Shown here in pieces: positions 1 to 7,763 of a stretch of DNA of 64,000 nucleotides. This DNA is from Pseudomonas tensinigenes. GTDB lineage: Bacteria; Pseudomonadota; Gammaproteobacteria; Pseudomonadales; Pseudomonadaceae. The notes beneath the pieces were generated by a model. It was not told the DNA's origin, made no database searches, and worked only from the letters and a program-made list of their open reading frames with translations. The position numbers and the translations under genes were made by a program. Each line of letters begins with the position of its first letter. Position 1 is the first letter of the stretch. The DNA lies in assembly GCF_014268445.2 (NCBI RefSeq), contig NZ_CP077089.1:2039501-2103500 (forward strand). The letters run 5' to 3'.

Positions 1-334
1 CGAAGTCCTTACCGAAAGCTTCACCACGCTACCGGTCGGCAGCGGTCTGATGACCGCGCATTACTGGGAACTGGCGGGCAAACTCGGTTGGGTACTGGGG
101 GCGGCGCTGTTGTTGGTGTTGCCGGCGGTCACCGCGCTGCTGGTGGTCAACATCGCGTTTGGCGTGATGACCCGTGCCGCGCCGCAACTGAACATCTTCT
201 CCATCGGTTTTCCGCTGACCCTGGTGCTTGGTCTGTTCATCGTCTGGGTCGGTCTGGCGGACATTCTCAATCAGTATCAGCCGCTGGCCACTGAAGCCTT
301 GCAGCTGTTACGCGAACTGGCTCGGGCGCGCTGA
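1..334 (+). CDS. fliR: Flagellar export gate protein FliR, C-terminal part (5' end outside window)
   Basis: The reading frame is open from base 2 and ends at 334; its start lies before the window. About 110 residues remain. They contain two long hydrophobic segments (around GAALLLVLPAVTALLVVNIA and FPLTLVLGLFIVWVGLADIL) and the stretch VMTRAAPQLNIFSIGFP, which is typical of the FliR/SpaR/YscT family. FliR forms the inner-membrane export gate of the flagellar type III secretion system with FliP and FliQ. flhB follows after 3 bases, as in the conserved fliPQR-flhB operon. The family assignment is firm; only the fragment boundary limits it. Confidence 0.95.
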   Translation, partial: EVLTESFTTLPVGSGLMTAHYWELAGKLGWVLGAALLLVLPAVTALLVVNIAFGVMTRAAPQLNIFSIGFPLTLVLGLFIVWVGLADILNQYQPLATEALQLLRELARAR

Positions 335-337
335 GTC

Positions 338-1477
338 ATGGCAGAGAGCGAAAGCGGTCAGGACAAAACAGAAGACCCCACGGAAAAACGCAAAAAGGAC
401 TCCCGCGAGAAGGGTGAGATTGCCCGCTCCAAAGAGCTCAACACCCTGGTCGTGACCATGGCTGGTGCCGGTGCGCTGCTGGTGTTTGGCGGCATGCTGG
501 CCGAAGACCTGATGGAGCTGATGCGCCTGAACTTCACGCTGTCGCGTGAGGTGATCATGGATCAGGGTTCCATGGGCGCATTTTTGTTGAAGTCGGGTCA
601 GATGGCGCTGGTGGCCATCCAGCCGTTCATGATCACGCTATTGCTGGCAGCCCTGATCGGGCCGATCTCCCTCGGTGGCTGGCTGTTTGCGGCCGGCTCC
701 ATGGCGCCCAAGTTCAGCCGGATGAACCCGGCGGCGGGCCTTAAGCGGATGTTTTCCTTCAAGGCTGTGGTCGAGTTGCTCAAGGCCCTGGCCAAGTTTC
801 TGATCACCTTGGGCGTGGCGTTGGCGGTGTTGTCGGCGGACGTCGATGACTTTTTGCGGATCGCCCACGAGCCGCTTGAAATGGCGATCATTCACAGCGT
901 CACGCTGGTCGGCTGGAGCACGTTGTGGCTGGCCTGCGGCCTGATCATCATCGCCGCCGTCGACGTGCCGGTGCAGCTCTGGGAAGCCCACAAGAAACTG
1001 CTGATGACCAAGCAGGAAGTGCGCGACGAGCATAAGGATCAGGAGGGGCGTCCGGAGGTCAAACAGCGCATCCGCCAGACCCAGCGCGAGATGTCGCAAC
1101 GCCGCATGATGGCGGCGATTCCTGACGCCGACGTGGTCATCACCAACCCGACGCACTACGCCGTCGCACTCAAATACGATTCGGAGAAGGGCGGCGCGCC
1201 GATACTGCTGGCCAAGGGCAGCGACTTCCTCGCACTGAAGATTCGCGAAATCGCCGTGGCCAACAACGTCATGCTCCTCGAATCGCCGGGGCTGGCGCGT
1301 TCGATCTACTACTCCACCGAACTGGATCAGGAAATCCCCGGCGGCCTGTACCTGGCGGTTGCCCAGGTCTTGGCCTACGTCTACCAGATCCGCCAGTACC
1401 GCGCGGGCAAGGGCAAGCGCCCGGATCCGCTCAAGGACGATTTGCCGATTCCGCCAGACTTGCGCCGCGATTCCTGA
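338..1477 (+). CDS. flhB: Flagellar export switch protein FlhB
   Basis: A 379-residue protein of usual family length. The N-terminus is charged (QDKTEDPTEKRKKDSREKG), followed by four hydrophobic segments between about residues 40 and 215, then a cytoplasmic domain. The autocleavage motif NPTH is at about residues 270-273 (VITNPTHYAVALKY), so the Asn-Pro cleavage that switches export from hook to filament substrates should occur. FlhB sits in the inner membrane beside FliPQR-FlhA. It is translationally close to fliR (3-base gap). In many genomes flhA follows directly; here a 7.3-kb accessory segment separates them. Confidence 0.97.
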   Translation: MAESESGQDKTEDPTEKRKKDSREKGEIARSKELNTLVVTMAGAGALLVFGGMLAEDLMELMRLNFTLSREVIMDQGSMGAFLLKSGQMALVAIQPFMITLLLAALIGPISLGGWLFAAGSMAPKFSRMNPAAGLKRMFSFKAVVELLKALAKFLITLGVALAVLSADVDDFLRIAHEPLEMAIIHSVTLVGWSTLWLACGLIIIAAVDVPVQLWEAHKKLLMTKQEVRDEHKDQEGRPEVKQRIRQTQREMSQRRMMAAIPDADVVITNPTHYAVALKYDSEKGGAPILLAKGSDFLALKIREIAVANNVMLLESPGLARSIYYSTELDQEIPGGLYLAVAQVLAYVYQIRQYRAGKGKRPDPLKDDLPIPPDLRRDS

Positions 1478-1513
1478 CGTTGCGGCGAAGCCATTTGTCT
1501 GCGCTCCCCCATG

Positions 1514-1532
1514 ACTGTCAACTCTGACAGGT
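1514..1532 (+). promoter_or_regulatory. Palindromic operator-like site 1 (CTGTCA-N4-TGACAG)
   Basis: CTGTCA (1515-1520) and TGACAG (1525-1530) form perfect half-sites around a 4-base centre, followed by GT. The same palindrome with the same spacing occurs upstream of the Ig-like gene and, with one altered half, upstream of the gene at 7849. Here it lies about 85 bases before the start of the small gene at 1617. The binding factor is unknown; a role as a shared operator is inferred from recurrence and position. Confidence 0.5.
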
Positions 1533-1616
1533 GCAGTCGCCGTGATTTTGCAGTTTGATGCAAGGTGCGGCCGCGCACTGACGCGGTCAGGCAGGCGAGT
1601 GCAAGGGAGCAAGGCA

Positions 1617-1853
1617 ATGAAAGGTATTTTCAGCAGCTACGATGAAAAAACCGGAAGAGGCACCATCACGCCGAAGCAATCGGGACGATCCCTTTCCTTT
1701 GCCGAAGCCACAGGTTTTTTTCTGACGGCCAAAGAATACCGATTCAGCATTCCATTGCCCGATGCCCTGCAGGCGAACGTCAAAGTCGGCAACGAGGTCG
1801 AGTTCGAATTGCCCAAGAGCAAGAATGGAAAAGTAAAAATCCTCCGGTATTGA
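1617..1853 (+). CDS. Small cold-shock-domain-like protein, 78 aa
   Basis: The frame is open further upstream, but ATG 1617 has a GGAG/AAGG ribosome binding site just before it and starts a compact 78-residue protein. The opening MKGIFSSYDEKTGRGTITP resembles the cold-shock/OB-fold pattern (short strand, turn, then G-x-G-x-I), and the end (VGNEVEFELPKSKNGKVKIL) resembles its last strands. The usual RNA-binding FGFI and VFVH motifs are not clear, so this would be a divergent OB-fold protein. It stands alone between flhB and a repeat, with palindrome site 1 upstream. The function is unknown; binding of nucleic acid is only a suggestion. Confidence 0.6.
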   Translation: MKGIFSSYDEKTGRGTITPKQSGRSLSFAEATGFFLTAKEYRFSIPLPDALQANVKVGNEVEFELPKSKNGKVKILRY

Positions 1854-1893
1854 GCAATTGATCGCAAAGCCGCTGAAACGGGGCGGCGGTTTT

Positions 1894-2009
1894 ATGATCG
1901 TTCCCACGCGCAGCAAAGGAATGCAGCCCGGGACGCTCCGCGTCCCTTCCAAAGCCGAACGCGGAGCGTCCGTTGAGGCATTCCCACGCAGGAGCGTGGG
2001 AACGATCAT
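1894..2009. repeat. Intergenic inverted-repeat element (GTTCCCACGC family)
   Basis: The element begins ATGATCGTTCCCACGC (1894) and ends with its reverse complement at 2009. Internal copies of GACGCTCCGCGTCC and of GAATGC/GCATTC make nested arms. This composite palindrome is of a type common between genes of fluorescent pseudomonads. It separates the small gene at 1617 from the convergent DUF6124 gene and may act as a bidirectional transcript end. Confidence 0.7.
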
Positions 2010-2018
2010 CGCGTGTCG

Positions 2019-2378
2019 CTACTGCGGCAACTCCAGATTATCCATCACCCGATTCACCGCCAGTTCGCCGAGCATGATCAGCTGTGCAATCCCCAACAGT
2101 GTCCTGCGCTGCGACGCCGGTTTGAGATGGGCGAAGTCATGGGCGATGGTTCTGGCTGAGGCAAGTGTTTCGCTGGCATCGGCCAGCAGTTCCTCGTTTT
2201 TGAAATCCGCGGTGACGGCGTACATCCGCCGGGTTTTGCGTGGCGGTGGAGTGGAGCCGGGTGGGCAGAGGTAGTGATCGAGGGCGCGGTCGGCGGCTTC
2301 GTGGAGTTTTTTTGAATCGAGGGATTCGTAGGGCGAGGTGAGGTCGATTTCGGGTGGGTTTGGCGTTGGTTTGATCAT
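2019..2378 (-). CDS. DUF6124-type protein, copy A (119 aa, unknown function)
   Basis: ATG 2378 is chosen because AGGAG lies 7 bases upstream; an earlier in-frame start at 2411 would read through the structured leader. The protein begins MIKPTPNPPEIDLTSPYES, has a proline-rich turn (CPPGSTPPPRK) near residue 40, and is mostly helical after residue 55 (NEELLADASETLASARTI, then RTLLGIAQLIMLGELAVNRV). There is no signal peptide or transmembrane span. I recognise the Pseudomonas family as one usually labelled DUF6124 (from memory). Copy B at 6902 differs at only 5 of 119 residues. The ribosome binding site overlaps a leader segment that can pair elsewhere, so translation is probably controlled. 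Function unknown. Confidence 0.85.
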   Translation of the reverse strand: MIKPTPNPPEIDLTSPYESLDSKKLHEAADRALDHYLCPPGSTPPPRKTRRMYAVTADFKNEELLADASETLASARTIAHDFAHLKPASQRRTLLGIAQLIMLGELAVNRVMDNLELPQ

Positions 2379-2385
2379 GGTGAAG

Positions 2386-2760
2386 CTCCTTGATTGCTGG
2401 AGCTGCCACATTTCGCTGCGAAACGAAAAGAGGTGGCAGCTGTACGCAGGTTCGCAGACCGGGAATCAAGGAACCCGGCATACCCGAAGGTATCCCGCGC
2501 ACAGCCGCCATGAAGCATCATTGCCATTAATCTTGATGGCAATGCACTGGAGCGCTGTGCGCCTTGATTGATCCGGGCTGCGAAACCCGATCGCTGATTC
2601 GTCAGCGACCGCCCCACAATAGAACCCGACCCCAAAGCGCACAAGCCGGCGGATTCTGGCGTAGCTGTAGGCAAAGGCGCAAGAATTTGTAGCCTGGAAG
2701 GCGTGTCTGAAGGTGTCTTTTAAACGCCAGCGTTTAATGTGCACTTTGTGCTGACCTCAC
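2386..2760 (-). promoter_or_regulatory. Structured leader of DUF6124 copy A; candidate RNA switch with alternative pairing
   Basis: Plus-strand coordinates; the RNA reads right to left. Three segments occur in block 1 (next to the start), as complements in block 2, and again in block 3. They are CCTTGATT (2388-2395) / AATCAAGG (2464-2471) / CCTTGATT (2562-2569); CTGCGAA (2416-2422) / TTCGCAG (2451-2457) / CTGCGAA (2578-2584); and AGCTGCCAC (2401-2409) / GTGGCAGCT (2433-2441) / AGCCGCCA (2503-2510). On the minus strand block 1 contains AATCAAGGAG, which overlaps the ribosome binding site. Pairing of block 2 with block 1 would hide that site; pairing with block 3 would free it. Other stems are a C(UUCG)G hairpin (2480-2493), a 9-bp stem (2497-2505 with 2554-2562), a 7-bp hairpin (2591-2608) and a palindrome TAAACGC-N2-GCGTTTA (2721-2736). 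The pairings are visible in the sequence; the regulatory role is inferred. Confidence 0.7.
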
Positions 2761-2763
2761 GAG

Positions 2764-2841
2764 CCTCTTCGCGAGCGGGCTCGCTCCCACATTTGGAACG
2801 ATCGCGTTCCCCCTGTGGGAGCGAGCTTGCTCGCGAAAGGG
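2764..2841. repeat. REP palindrome pair (BIME)
   Basis: Two inverted copies of the Pseudomonas REP (consensus GTGGGAGCGAGCCTGCTCGC) lie 24 bases apart, at 2764-2790 and 2815-2841. They directly abut the 5' end of the copy A leader. A similar REP abuts the copy B leader, so part of this pair belongs to the duplicated block. The stretch 2842-2994 holds no gene; I see only the 3' flank of the Ig-like gene. Confidence 0.9.
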
Positions 2842-2994
2842 CCATCCCGGTCAGCAGAAAAACCTCGATAAGCCCCGCTGTTTACATCACTGGTTAAATA
2901 AATTCGTCCCCTTTGTGCGGTCCCCTTTGTGCGATCCTATGCGGAAAAAAGTGGCAGTGAGGATTGTCTCAGACAAGTCCTAGCCCAGTAGTTA

Positions 2995-5900
2995 TTACAA
3001 GCTTATTGTTATTTCATCCACGAAGAACCCATCGTCAGACGTTTGCGACTCCCCAGAGGCTTCAATTTCAAAGTAGGAGATGTATCGTCCTGGAGGGGCG
3101 CTGTACTGATGGTAATGTTTATTAGTAGTGCTAAACGTTAGTGCGTTTCTTGCTATGAGATTGCCACTGGTATCAAAGAAACTAATGGCGTTAGATTGAT
3201 TCATATGAAAGATTGCAAATTTTATATTTGTAAGTGCTCCTGCCCAGCTAATTCTCATGGTGCCGCCAGAACCGACGATTAAAGACCTTCTTCCAAGGCC
3301 GTATTCAGGACTTCTCTCCGTGTTTGAAATGGTCATAGTCCTCAAAGACTGCTTCACTACGGTTAAAGTCAACCCGCTCGGTAGTAGTACCGGATCATTT
3401 AAGCGGATTTCACGAGCAGAGCTCTGTTCAAAATCTTCATATAAGCTTCTAGTTACCGTCAGCTTTCTTACCGCCGATACCGCGCCCGCTCCATACAATG
3501 CTTTGGCGGTAAAGCTATGCACGGCGACGGTCAGGCCCGCGACCAGTAACGTCCAGACGCCAGTGGTTGCATCGGCGATGGGCTGACCTTTGGTCGTCGT
3601 GCCATCTAGCACCTCGACTTTCTGACCTTTGGCAGCAATCCCGGAGAGAGTTACAGCCGTTTCTACCGTGAACCCTGCGTCAGGAATTTCGACATCGCTC
3701 GGCGAGCCCTTCACGTTGGTCAGCGTAGGCGCGGTGGCCGCCGTCACGGTCAGCGACCAGACCGCCGACTCGACACCCGTGCCGTACAACGCCCTGGCCT
3801 TGAAGTTGTGCACTGTCAGGCTCAGGTCTTTCACTTCCAGTTCCCACTTGCCGGTGGTGCCATTCACCTCTGCTATGCCCTTCGATGTCGTTTCATCAAA
3901 AATCTCTACTTGCAGACGTGGCATCGCCGTGCCGGTCAACTTGATGCTGTTATCGACGGTCACGGTGTTATTGGGTATTTCCACTCCTTTCGAGTCCTTC
4001 ACCGAGGTGATTTCCGGTTTCACATCTTCCACAGCCTTGATCTTGTAGGCCTTCACCGGCCCGACAATCGCGTCCGCTTCGACCTGACTTGAGGTCAGTG
4101 CCAGTTTGTAATGCAGCTCCAGATCTGTGTCGTGCCCCAGATCCTTCAAATAACTGTAGGGGATGACCTGCTCATATTTTCCGGTGTCGATCCAAGCCTG
4201 ATAGACCGCGGAGCCCGGTACTTTCCACACCACGCGATCATGCTCATTTCCTTGAGCATTCTTGCCCTTGAGCACCAGCCGCACGGGGTGACCAGCTTTC
4301 ATGAACGCCCACACCCCGGCGCGGAATGTCGCGCCCGCCGTGACCTTGCTCAGATCCAGCTCATCCCCCTCGGCCTGCACGATGCTGAGCTTGTCCAGCT
4401 CCGCAGCGGGCAGCGGTGTGACTGTCACCGTGAGCGCTAGCGATGGGAATTTGTGGGTTCCCTGCGTCACTTCGTATTGAAGGGTGAAGGTTTTCGCCGT
4501 GTTGCCGATGTTGGCGGCAATCGCTTCCGGCGGGATCAGAAATTCAACGCTGCCACTGGCGACCCCCGATTTGGGCGCGATGGTCGGAGAGCCGGCGCCG
4601 GGCGTACCGCTCATGGTCAGTTGAATGCTGTGTTTGTCGTTCATGCCGGTGTAGGCCACGATTACCCGGCCACCGGTTTGGGCATTGAGCGGTGCCAGAG
4701 TCACAGCGGCGCCGCTGCCTTGCGCTTGCGGCATCTGCGGCGTTGGCAAAGGATTTTCCAGTGCCACCCCGACATCGAACTTCAACGGCTCGGCATAACT
4801 CGTCCCGCCGGCGGCGCGTTTGATCTCGTACCGGGCGATCACCGATCCGCCTTCATTGCCCTTGATCAGCTCGGCCCCGATGGGGAAGGGTACCGGTTGT
4901 CCGGCGGTGAACTCGCTCAGCTTGATCGAGTCGGTATATTCGCCGGTGATCGAACCGTGCCAGAACATGAAGACTTCATCGCCTTTGACCGTCTCGGTAT
5001 ACACCACCGTCAGGGTGGTGCCGGCGGTGTCGGCGGGCAGGACGCCGTTCACCACGCCGGCCACTTCCGGTTGCGGCAGTTCCAGGCGGGCCTCGCCGAC
5101 TTGCAGGATCTCGGTGTGGATCGACTCGCGAATGGCGCGGGTGGTCTCGTACGGGTCCAGCGTGGCGAGCACCGTCTCGGCGATCAATTGCTGGTAGTAG
5201 AACTCGGCCTTGCCGCCGTTGACCGGGGCCAGGTGTTTGCCGTCGATGTTGTACAGCAGCGGTTGGGCCGCGACGATGTCGTTACGGGTGATGGGACGTG
5301 AAGGCAGGTCAGGCAGGTAGGGCTTGAGGCCTGGCGTGGTGCCGAGCATGAATATCTTGAGGACCTGGCCTTCGGCAAAGGATTTGTCGAAGGGGATTTC
5401 GACACGCACCTGGGGCAGTGCGGGATCCAGTGCTCCGGAGTTCTCGTCCAGCATTTTCGGCGCGGCCAGCCGTTGGACTTCGCCGATGGCGCGGATGAAT
5501 TGGCCTTTGGAACGTAGATCAGGGGATGCGTCGGCCTTTTCCAAGCGGTACGACAAGGTGATCTGCGACTTGGCCAACTGGCGCAGCACGGCGTTGGGAA
5601 CCTTGTCGTCAGTAACGCTCGGCACGCTTGTCAACGCCGCGCCTTCTACTTCCAGATCAATCGGTGGCCCTTCGACCGGTGTGCCCTTGATCCTGATGTA
5701 GGGAATGTCACCGACCGTGAACTTGCTGGTATCCGTGGCGATGATTTGCACGGTGCCGTCGGCGTCGCCCAGCTTGTCGACGTCCAGCACGTTGTTCAGT
5801 GTTTCCTTGAGCAACGGCGCCCCCAGCCGTGTTGCATCCACCGCCACCACGATGCGTTGCTCGGCACTCCAGTCCTCGGAGCGGTTAAAGACGCAGTCGT

Positions 5901-6612
5901 ACACCTCGAAAACCACGGCCACGCCGGACGTTTCCGCATCACCGGCCTCTCGGATGATCGCTTCCGTGATGCTGATGATGATCGGCGCCTTGCCTTCGGC
6001 CTGTTCCTGAGTCAGCGCAGCACTGAACACGTAGATGCCGCCCCAGCTGAGACGACAGACATCGCCCGCCGCCGCGAAGGGGTAGGGCGGTGTGCCGTCA
6101 GCCTTGCCAATGCTGATCGGCACGCCAGCGGCGACGTTGTCCTTGTCGATGCCGCCGTCAACGATCTCCTTGGGAATCGTCATGATCAGCTTGGAGTGCC
6201 CGCCATCATCGTTGTCGTCATCGCCGCCGGGGCGCGTGAGTTTGACCAGCACCTGCATGACTTCGGACGCTTGATCCATGCCGCCCAGGGGCTTGACCAC
6301 ATAGGACACCGCAAAACGGCCATCGACCATGTGCCGGGACGGCACGAACATGCGCAACTGCGTATTGACCTCGGTCGCGTCGACAGTTTCCACCCAGACG
6401 TTCTGCCCGGTGCCCCAAAAGATCGTCAACCTGTCGCCTTGCGCCATGTTCCCCCACGGCCCGGCCTGGCACAGCAGACCGTTAAGGGGAAAGTTGCCCA
6501 GCGCGGCCGCGATGTTGATGCCCCAGATGTCGGGGTCCTGCGATACCGGGTCCTTGCTGCGACCGGGGATGTTGAGTTCTGTGAGGGCGAGAGGCTGATC
6601 AGGCGTTGACAT
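2995..6612 (-). CDS. Large Ig-like repeat protein, 1205 aa
   Basis: The frame is open to 6882, but that extension translates a REP and the upstream palindrome. ATG 6612 ([18 protein letters not shown]) has GGAG about 10 bases upstream and is preferred. The protein shows no signal peptide or membrane span. It is rich in beta-strand pattern throughout. Two adjacent Ig-like repeats of about 90 residues are clear at roughly 867-957 and 960-1050 (shared motifs [13 protein letters not shown] / [13 protein letters not shown] and GKWELEV / GVWTLLV). The last 150 residues, from about 1055, look like a separate jelly-roll-like domain, and their DNA is visibly richer in A and T than the rest. The gene lies between the two DUF6124 copies, and palindrome site 2 is just upstream. 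A surface, adhesin or toxin-complex role is possible, but I cannot assign one. Confidence 0.8.
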   Translation of the reverse strand: MSTPDQPLALTELNIPGRSKDPVSQDPDIWGINIAAALGNFPLNGLLCQAGPWGNMAQGDRLTIFWGTGQNVWVETVDATEVNTQLRMFVPSRHMVDGRFAVSYVVKPLGGMDQASEVMQVLVKLTRPGGDDDNDDGGHSKLIMTIPKEIVDGGIDKDNVAAGVPISIGKADGTPPYPFAAAGDVCRLSWGGIYVFSAALTQEQAEGKAPIIISITEAIIREAGDAETSGVAVVFEVYDCVFNRSEDWSAEQRIVVAVDATRLGAPLLKETLNNVLDVDKLGDADGTVQIIATDTSKFTVGDIPYIRIKGTPVEGPPIDLEVEGAALTSVPSVTDDKVPNAVLRQLAKSQITLSYRLEKADASPDLRSKGQFIRAIGEVQRLAAPKMLDENSGALDPALPQVRVEIPFDKSFAEGQVLKIFMLGTTPGLKPYLPDLPSRPITRNDIVAAQPLLYNIDGKHLAPVNGGKAEFYYQQLIAETVLATLDPYETTRAIRESIHTEILQVGEARLELPQPEVAGVVNGVLPADTAGTTLTVVYTETVKGDEVFMFWHGSITGEYTDSIKLSEFTAGQPVPFPIGAELIKGNEGGSVIARYEIKRAAGGTSYAEPLKFDVGVALENPLPTPQMPQAQGSGAAVTLAPLNAQTGGRVIVAYTGMNDKHSIQLTMSGTPGAGSPTIAPKSGVASGSVEFLIPPEAIAANIGNTAKTFTLQYEVTQGTHKFPSLALTVTVTPLPAAELDKLSIVQAEGDELDLSKVTAGATFRAGVWAFMKAGHPVRLVLKGKNAQGNEHDRVVWKVPGSAVYQAWIDTGKYEQVIPYSYLKDLGHDTDLELHYKLALTSSQVEADAIVGPVKAYKIKAVEDVKPEITSVKDSKGVEIPNNTVTVDNSIKLTGTAMPRLQVEIFDETTSKGIAEVNGTTGKWELEVKDLSLTVHNFKARALYGTGVESAVWSLTVTAATAPTLTNVKGSPSDVEIPDAGFTVETAVTLSGIAAKGQKVEVLDGTTTKGQPIADATTGVWTLLVAGLTVAVHSFTAKALYGAGAVSAVRKLTVTRSLYEDFEQSSAREIRLNDPVLLPSGLTLTVVKQSLRTMTISNTERSPEYGLGRRSLIVGSGGTMRISWAGALTNIKFAIFHMNQSNAISFFDTSGNLIARNALTFSTTNKHYHQYSAPPGRYISYFEIEASGESQTSDDGFFVDEITISL

Positions 6613-6669
6613 GGCATCGGCTCCGTGCGGGAAGGGGACGGAGTGAGTTAACGCGCAATAAGGAAACTG

Positions 6670-6695
6670 CGCACCTGTCAGATCTGACAGGTGCG
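6670..6695 (-). promoter_or_regulatory. Palindromic operator-like site 2, perfect 26-bp palindrome
   Basis: CTGTCA-GATC-TGACAG is the core of a perfect palindrome that extends five more bases on each side (CGCAC/GTGCG). It lies 58 bases before the preferred start of the Ig-like gene, in the promoter region. It shares core and spacing with the sites at 1514 and 7764. The CTG-N10-CAG outline also fits a SOS box, but the interior lacks the A/T-rich LexA pattern, so another regulator is more likely. Confidence 0.6.
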
Positions 6696-6758
6696 CGGGG
6701 GTATCCGACGAGCGGTTGTTTGCTTTTTCCTGCTTGAGCGATGTGGAGGCTTTGAAGA

Positions 6759-6857
6759 CGCCTTCGCGAGCAGGCTCGCTCCCACAGGTTCGGTGGTGTG
6801 AACACAGCCTGGTGATCGACACCGATTCCTGTGGGAGCGAGCCTGCTCGCGAAGGCG
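6759..6857. repeat. REP palindrome pair (BIME)
   Basis: Inverted REP copies lie at 6759-6785 and 6831-6857, between the Ig-like gene and DUF6124 copy B. Translation of these sequences creates spurious peptide extensions in neighbouring frames. Confidence 0.9.
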
Positions 6858-6901
6858 TCAGCCGCCCCGACTCAGCACTCAAGGTGCGTCACAGAGGCGC
6901 G

Positions 6902-7261
6902 CTACTGCGGCACCTCCAGATTATCCATCACCCGATTCACCGCCAGTTCACCGAGCATGATCAGCTGCGCAATCCCCAACAAAGTACGACGCTGCGACGC
7001 GGGTATGAGATGGGCGAAGTCCTGGGCGATGGTTCTGGCTGAGGCGAGCGTTTCGCTGGCATCGGCCAGCAGTTCCTCGTTTTTGAAATCCGCGGTCACG
7101 GCGTACATCCGCCTGGTTTTACGTGGCGGCGGGGTGGAGCCGGGTGGGCAGAGGTAGTGATCGAGGGCGCGGTCGGCGGCTTCGTGGAGTTTTTTTGAAT
7201 CGAGGGATTCGTAGGGGGAGGTGGGGTCGGTTTCGGGTGGGTTGGGTGTTGGTTTGATCAT
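6902..7261 (-). CDS. DUF6124-type protein, copy B (119 aa, unknown function)
   Basis: This is a paralogue of copy A with 5 substitutions in 119 residues (at I11T and L13P, one H to Q, one K to I, and L to V near the end). ATG 7261 has AGAGG 8 bases upstream. The same features are seen: MIKPTPNPPETD start, Pro-rich turn, helical second half, no membrane span. The gene is in the same orientation as copy A, so the two form direct repeats around the Ig-like gene. The leader has diverged from that of copy A mainly in paired segments. Function unknown; a small cytoplasmic helical protein is all that can be read. Confidence 0.85.
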   Translation of the reverse strand: MIKPTPNPPETDPTSPYESLDSKKLHEAADRALDHYLCPPGSTPPPRKTRRMYAVTADFKNEELLADASETLASARTIAQDFAHLIPASQRRTLLGIAQLIMLGELAVNRVMDNLEVPQ

Positions 7262-7269
7262 CGGTAAAG

Positions 7270-7611
7270 CCTCTAGAGTAGTGAAGCTGCCACCGTTCGC
7301 TGCTAACGAAGGAGGTGGCGGCTGTACGCGGGTTAGCAGACCAGGACTCTAGAACCCGGCGCACCGAAGTGCCCCACGCAAAGCCGCCATAACGGCGACG
7401 GACTTTGTGCGTCTAGAGTTGACCCGGGCTGCTAAACCCGATCGCTGAAGTAATCAGCGACCGATCCACAATAGAACCCGCCCCCAAGGCGCACAAGCCG
7501 GCGGATTCTGGCTTGGCTGTAGGCAATGGCGCAAGGACGTGTAGCCTTTAAGACGTGTCTTGAGGTGTCTTTTAAACGCCAGCGTTTAAAAGGGATTTTG
7601 CGCTGACGTCA
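7270..7611 (-). promoter_or_regulatory. Structured leader of DUF6124 copy B; candidate RNA switch with alternative pairing
   Basis: The architecture is the same as in copy A, with different sequences in the paired parts: TCTAGAGT (7272-7279) / ACTCTAGA (7346-7353) / TCTAGAGT (7412-7419); CTGCTAA (7300-7306) / TTAGCAG (7333-7339) / CTGCTAA (7429-7435); and AGCTGCCACC (7285-7294) / GGTGGCGGCT (7314-7323) / AGCCGCCA (7382-7389). The minus-strand AGAGG ribosome binding site (7270-7274) overlaps the first segment. The C(UUCG)G hairpin is at 7361-7372 with stem GCAC/GTGC. A 7-bp hairpin (7442-7460) and the palindrome TTTAAACGC-N2-GCGTTTAAA (7571-7590) are retained. The pairing potential is seen directly; function is inferred. 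The rest of 7612-7848 holds a REP pair and site 3, and no gene. Confidence 0.7.
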
Positions 7612-7615
7612 CTAG

Positions 7616-7687
7616 CCCCTTCGCGAGCAGGCTCGTTCCCACATTTGGAATGCAATCCCCTGCAGGCCTTCGCCTGCTCGCGACAGC
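7616..7687. repeat. REP palindrome with degenerate partner
   Basis: One good REP (7616-7642, with CTCGTTCCC instead of CTCGCTCCC) is followed by a degenerate inverted copy at 7662-7687. The first copy and the adjoining CACATTTGGAA match the flank of copy A at 2764, so it was part of the duplicated block. Confidence 0.75.
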
Positions 7688-7763
7688 GGTCTGTCTGGTT
7701 TGAATGGAAAAGCGGAAGACGGGGGGGCAGGCCCGGTTTACCGTCTGTCCGAAACCCCGCCCA

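Noticed and set aside
6670..6695. SOS (LexA) box reading of the CTG-N10-CAG palindrome
   Set aside because: The outer bases fit, but the interior TCAGATCTGA is far from the A/T-rich LexA core, and the downstream genes are not known damage genes.
6613..6882. 90-codon N-terminal extension of the Ig-like protein
   Set aside because: It translates REP and the palindromic operator; ATG 6612 has a ribosome binding site and the extension has no protein-like pattern.
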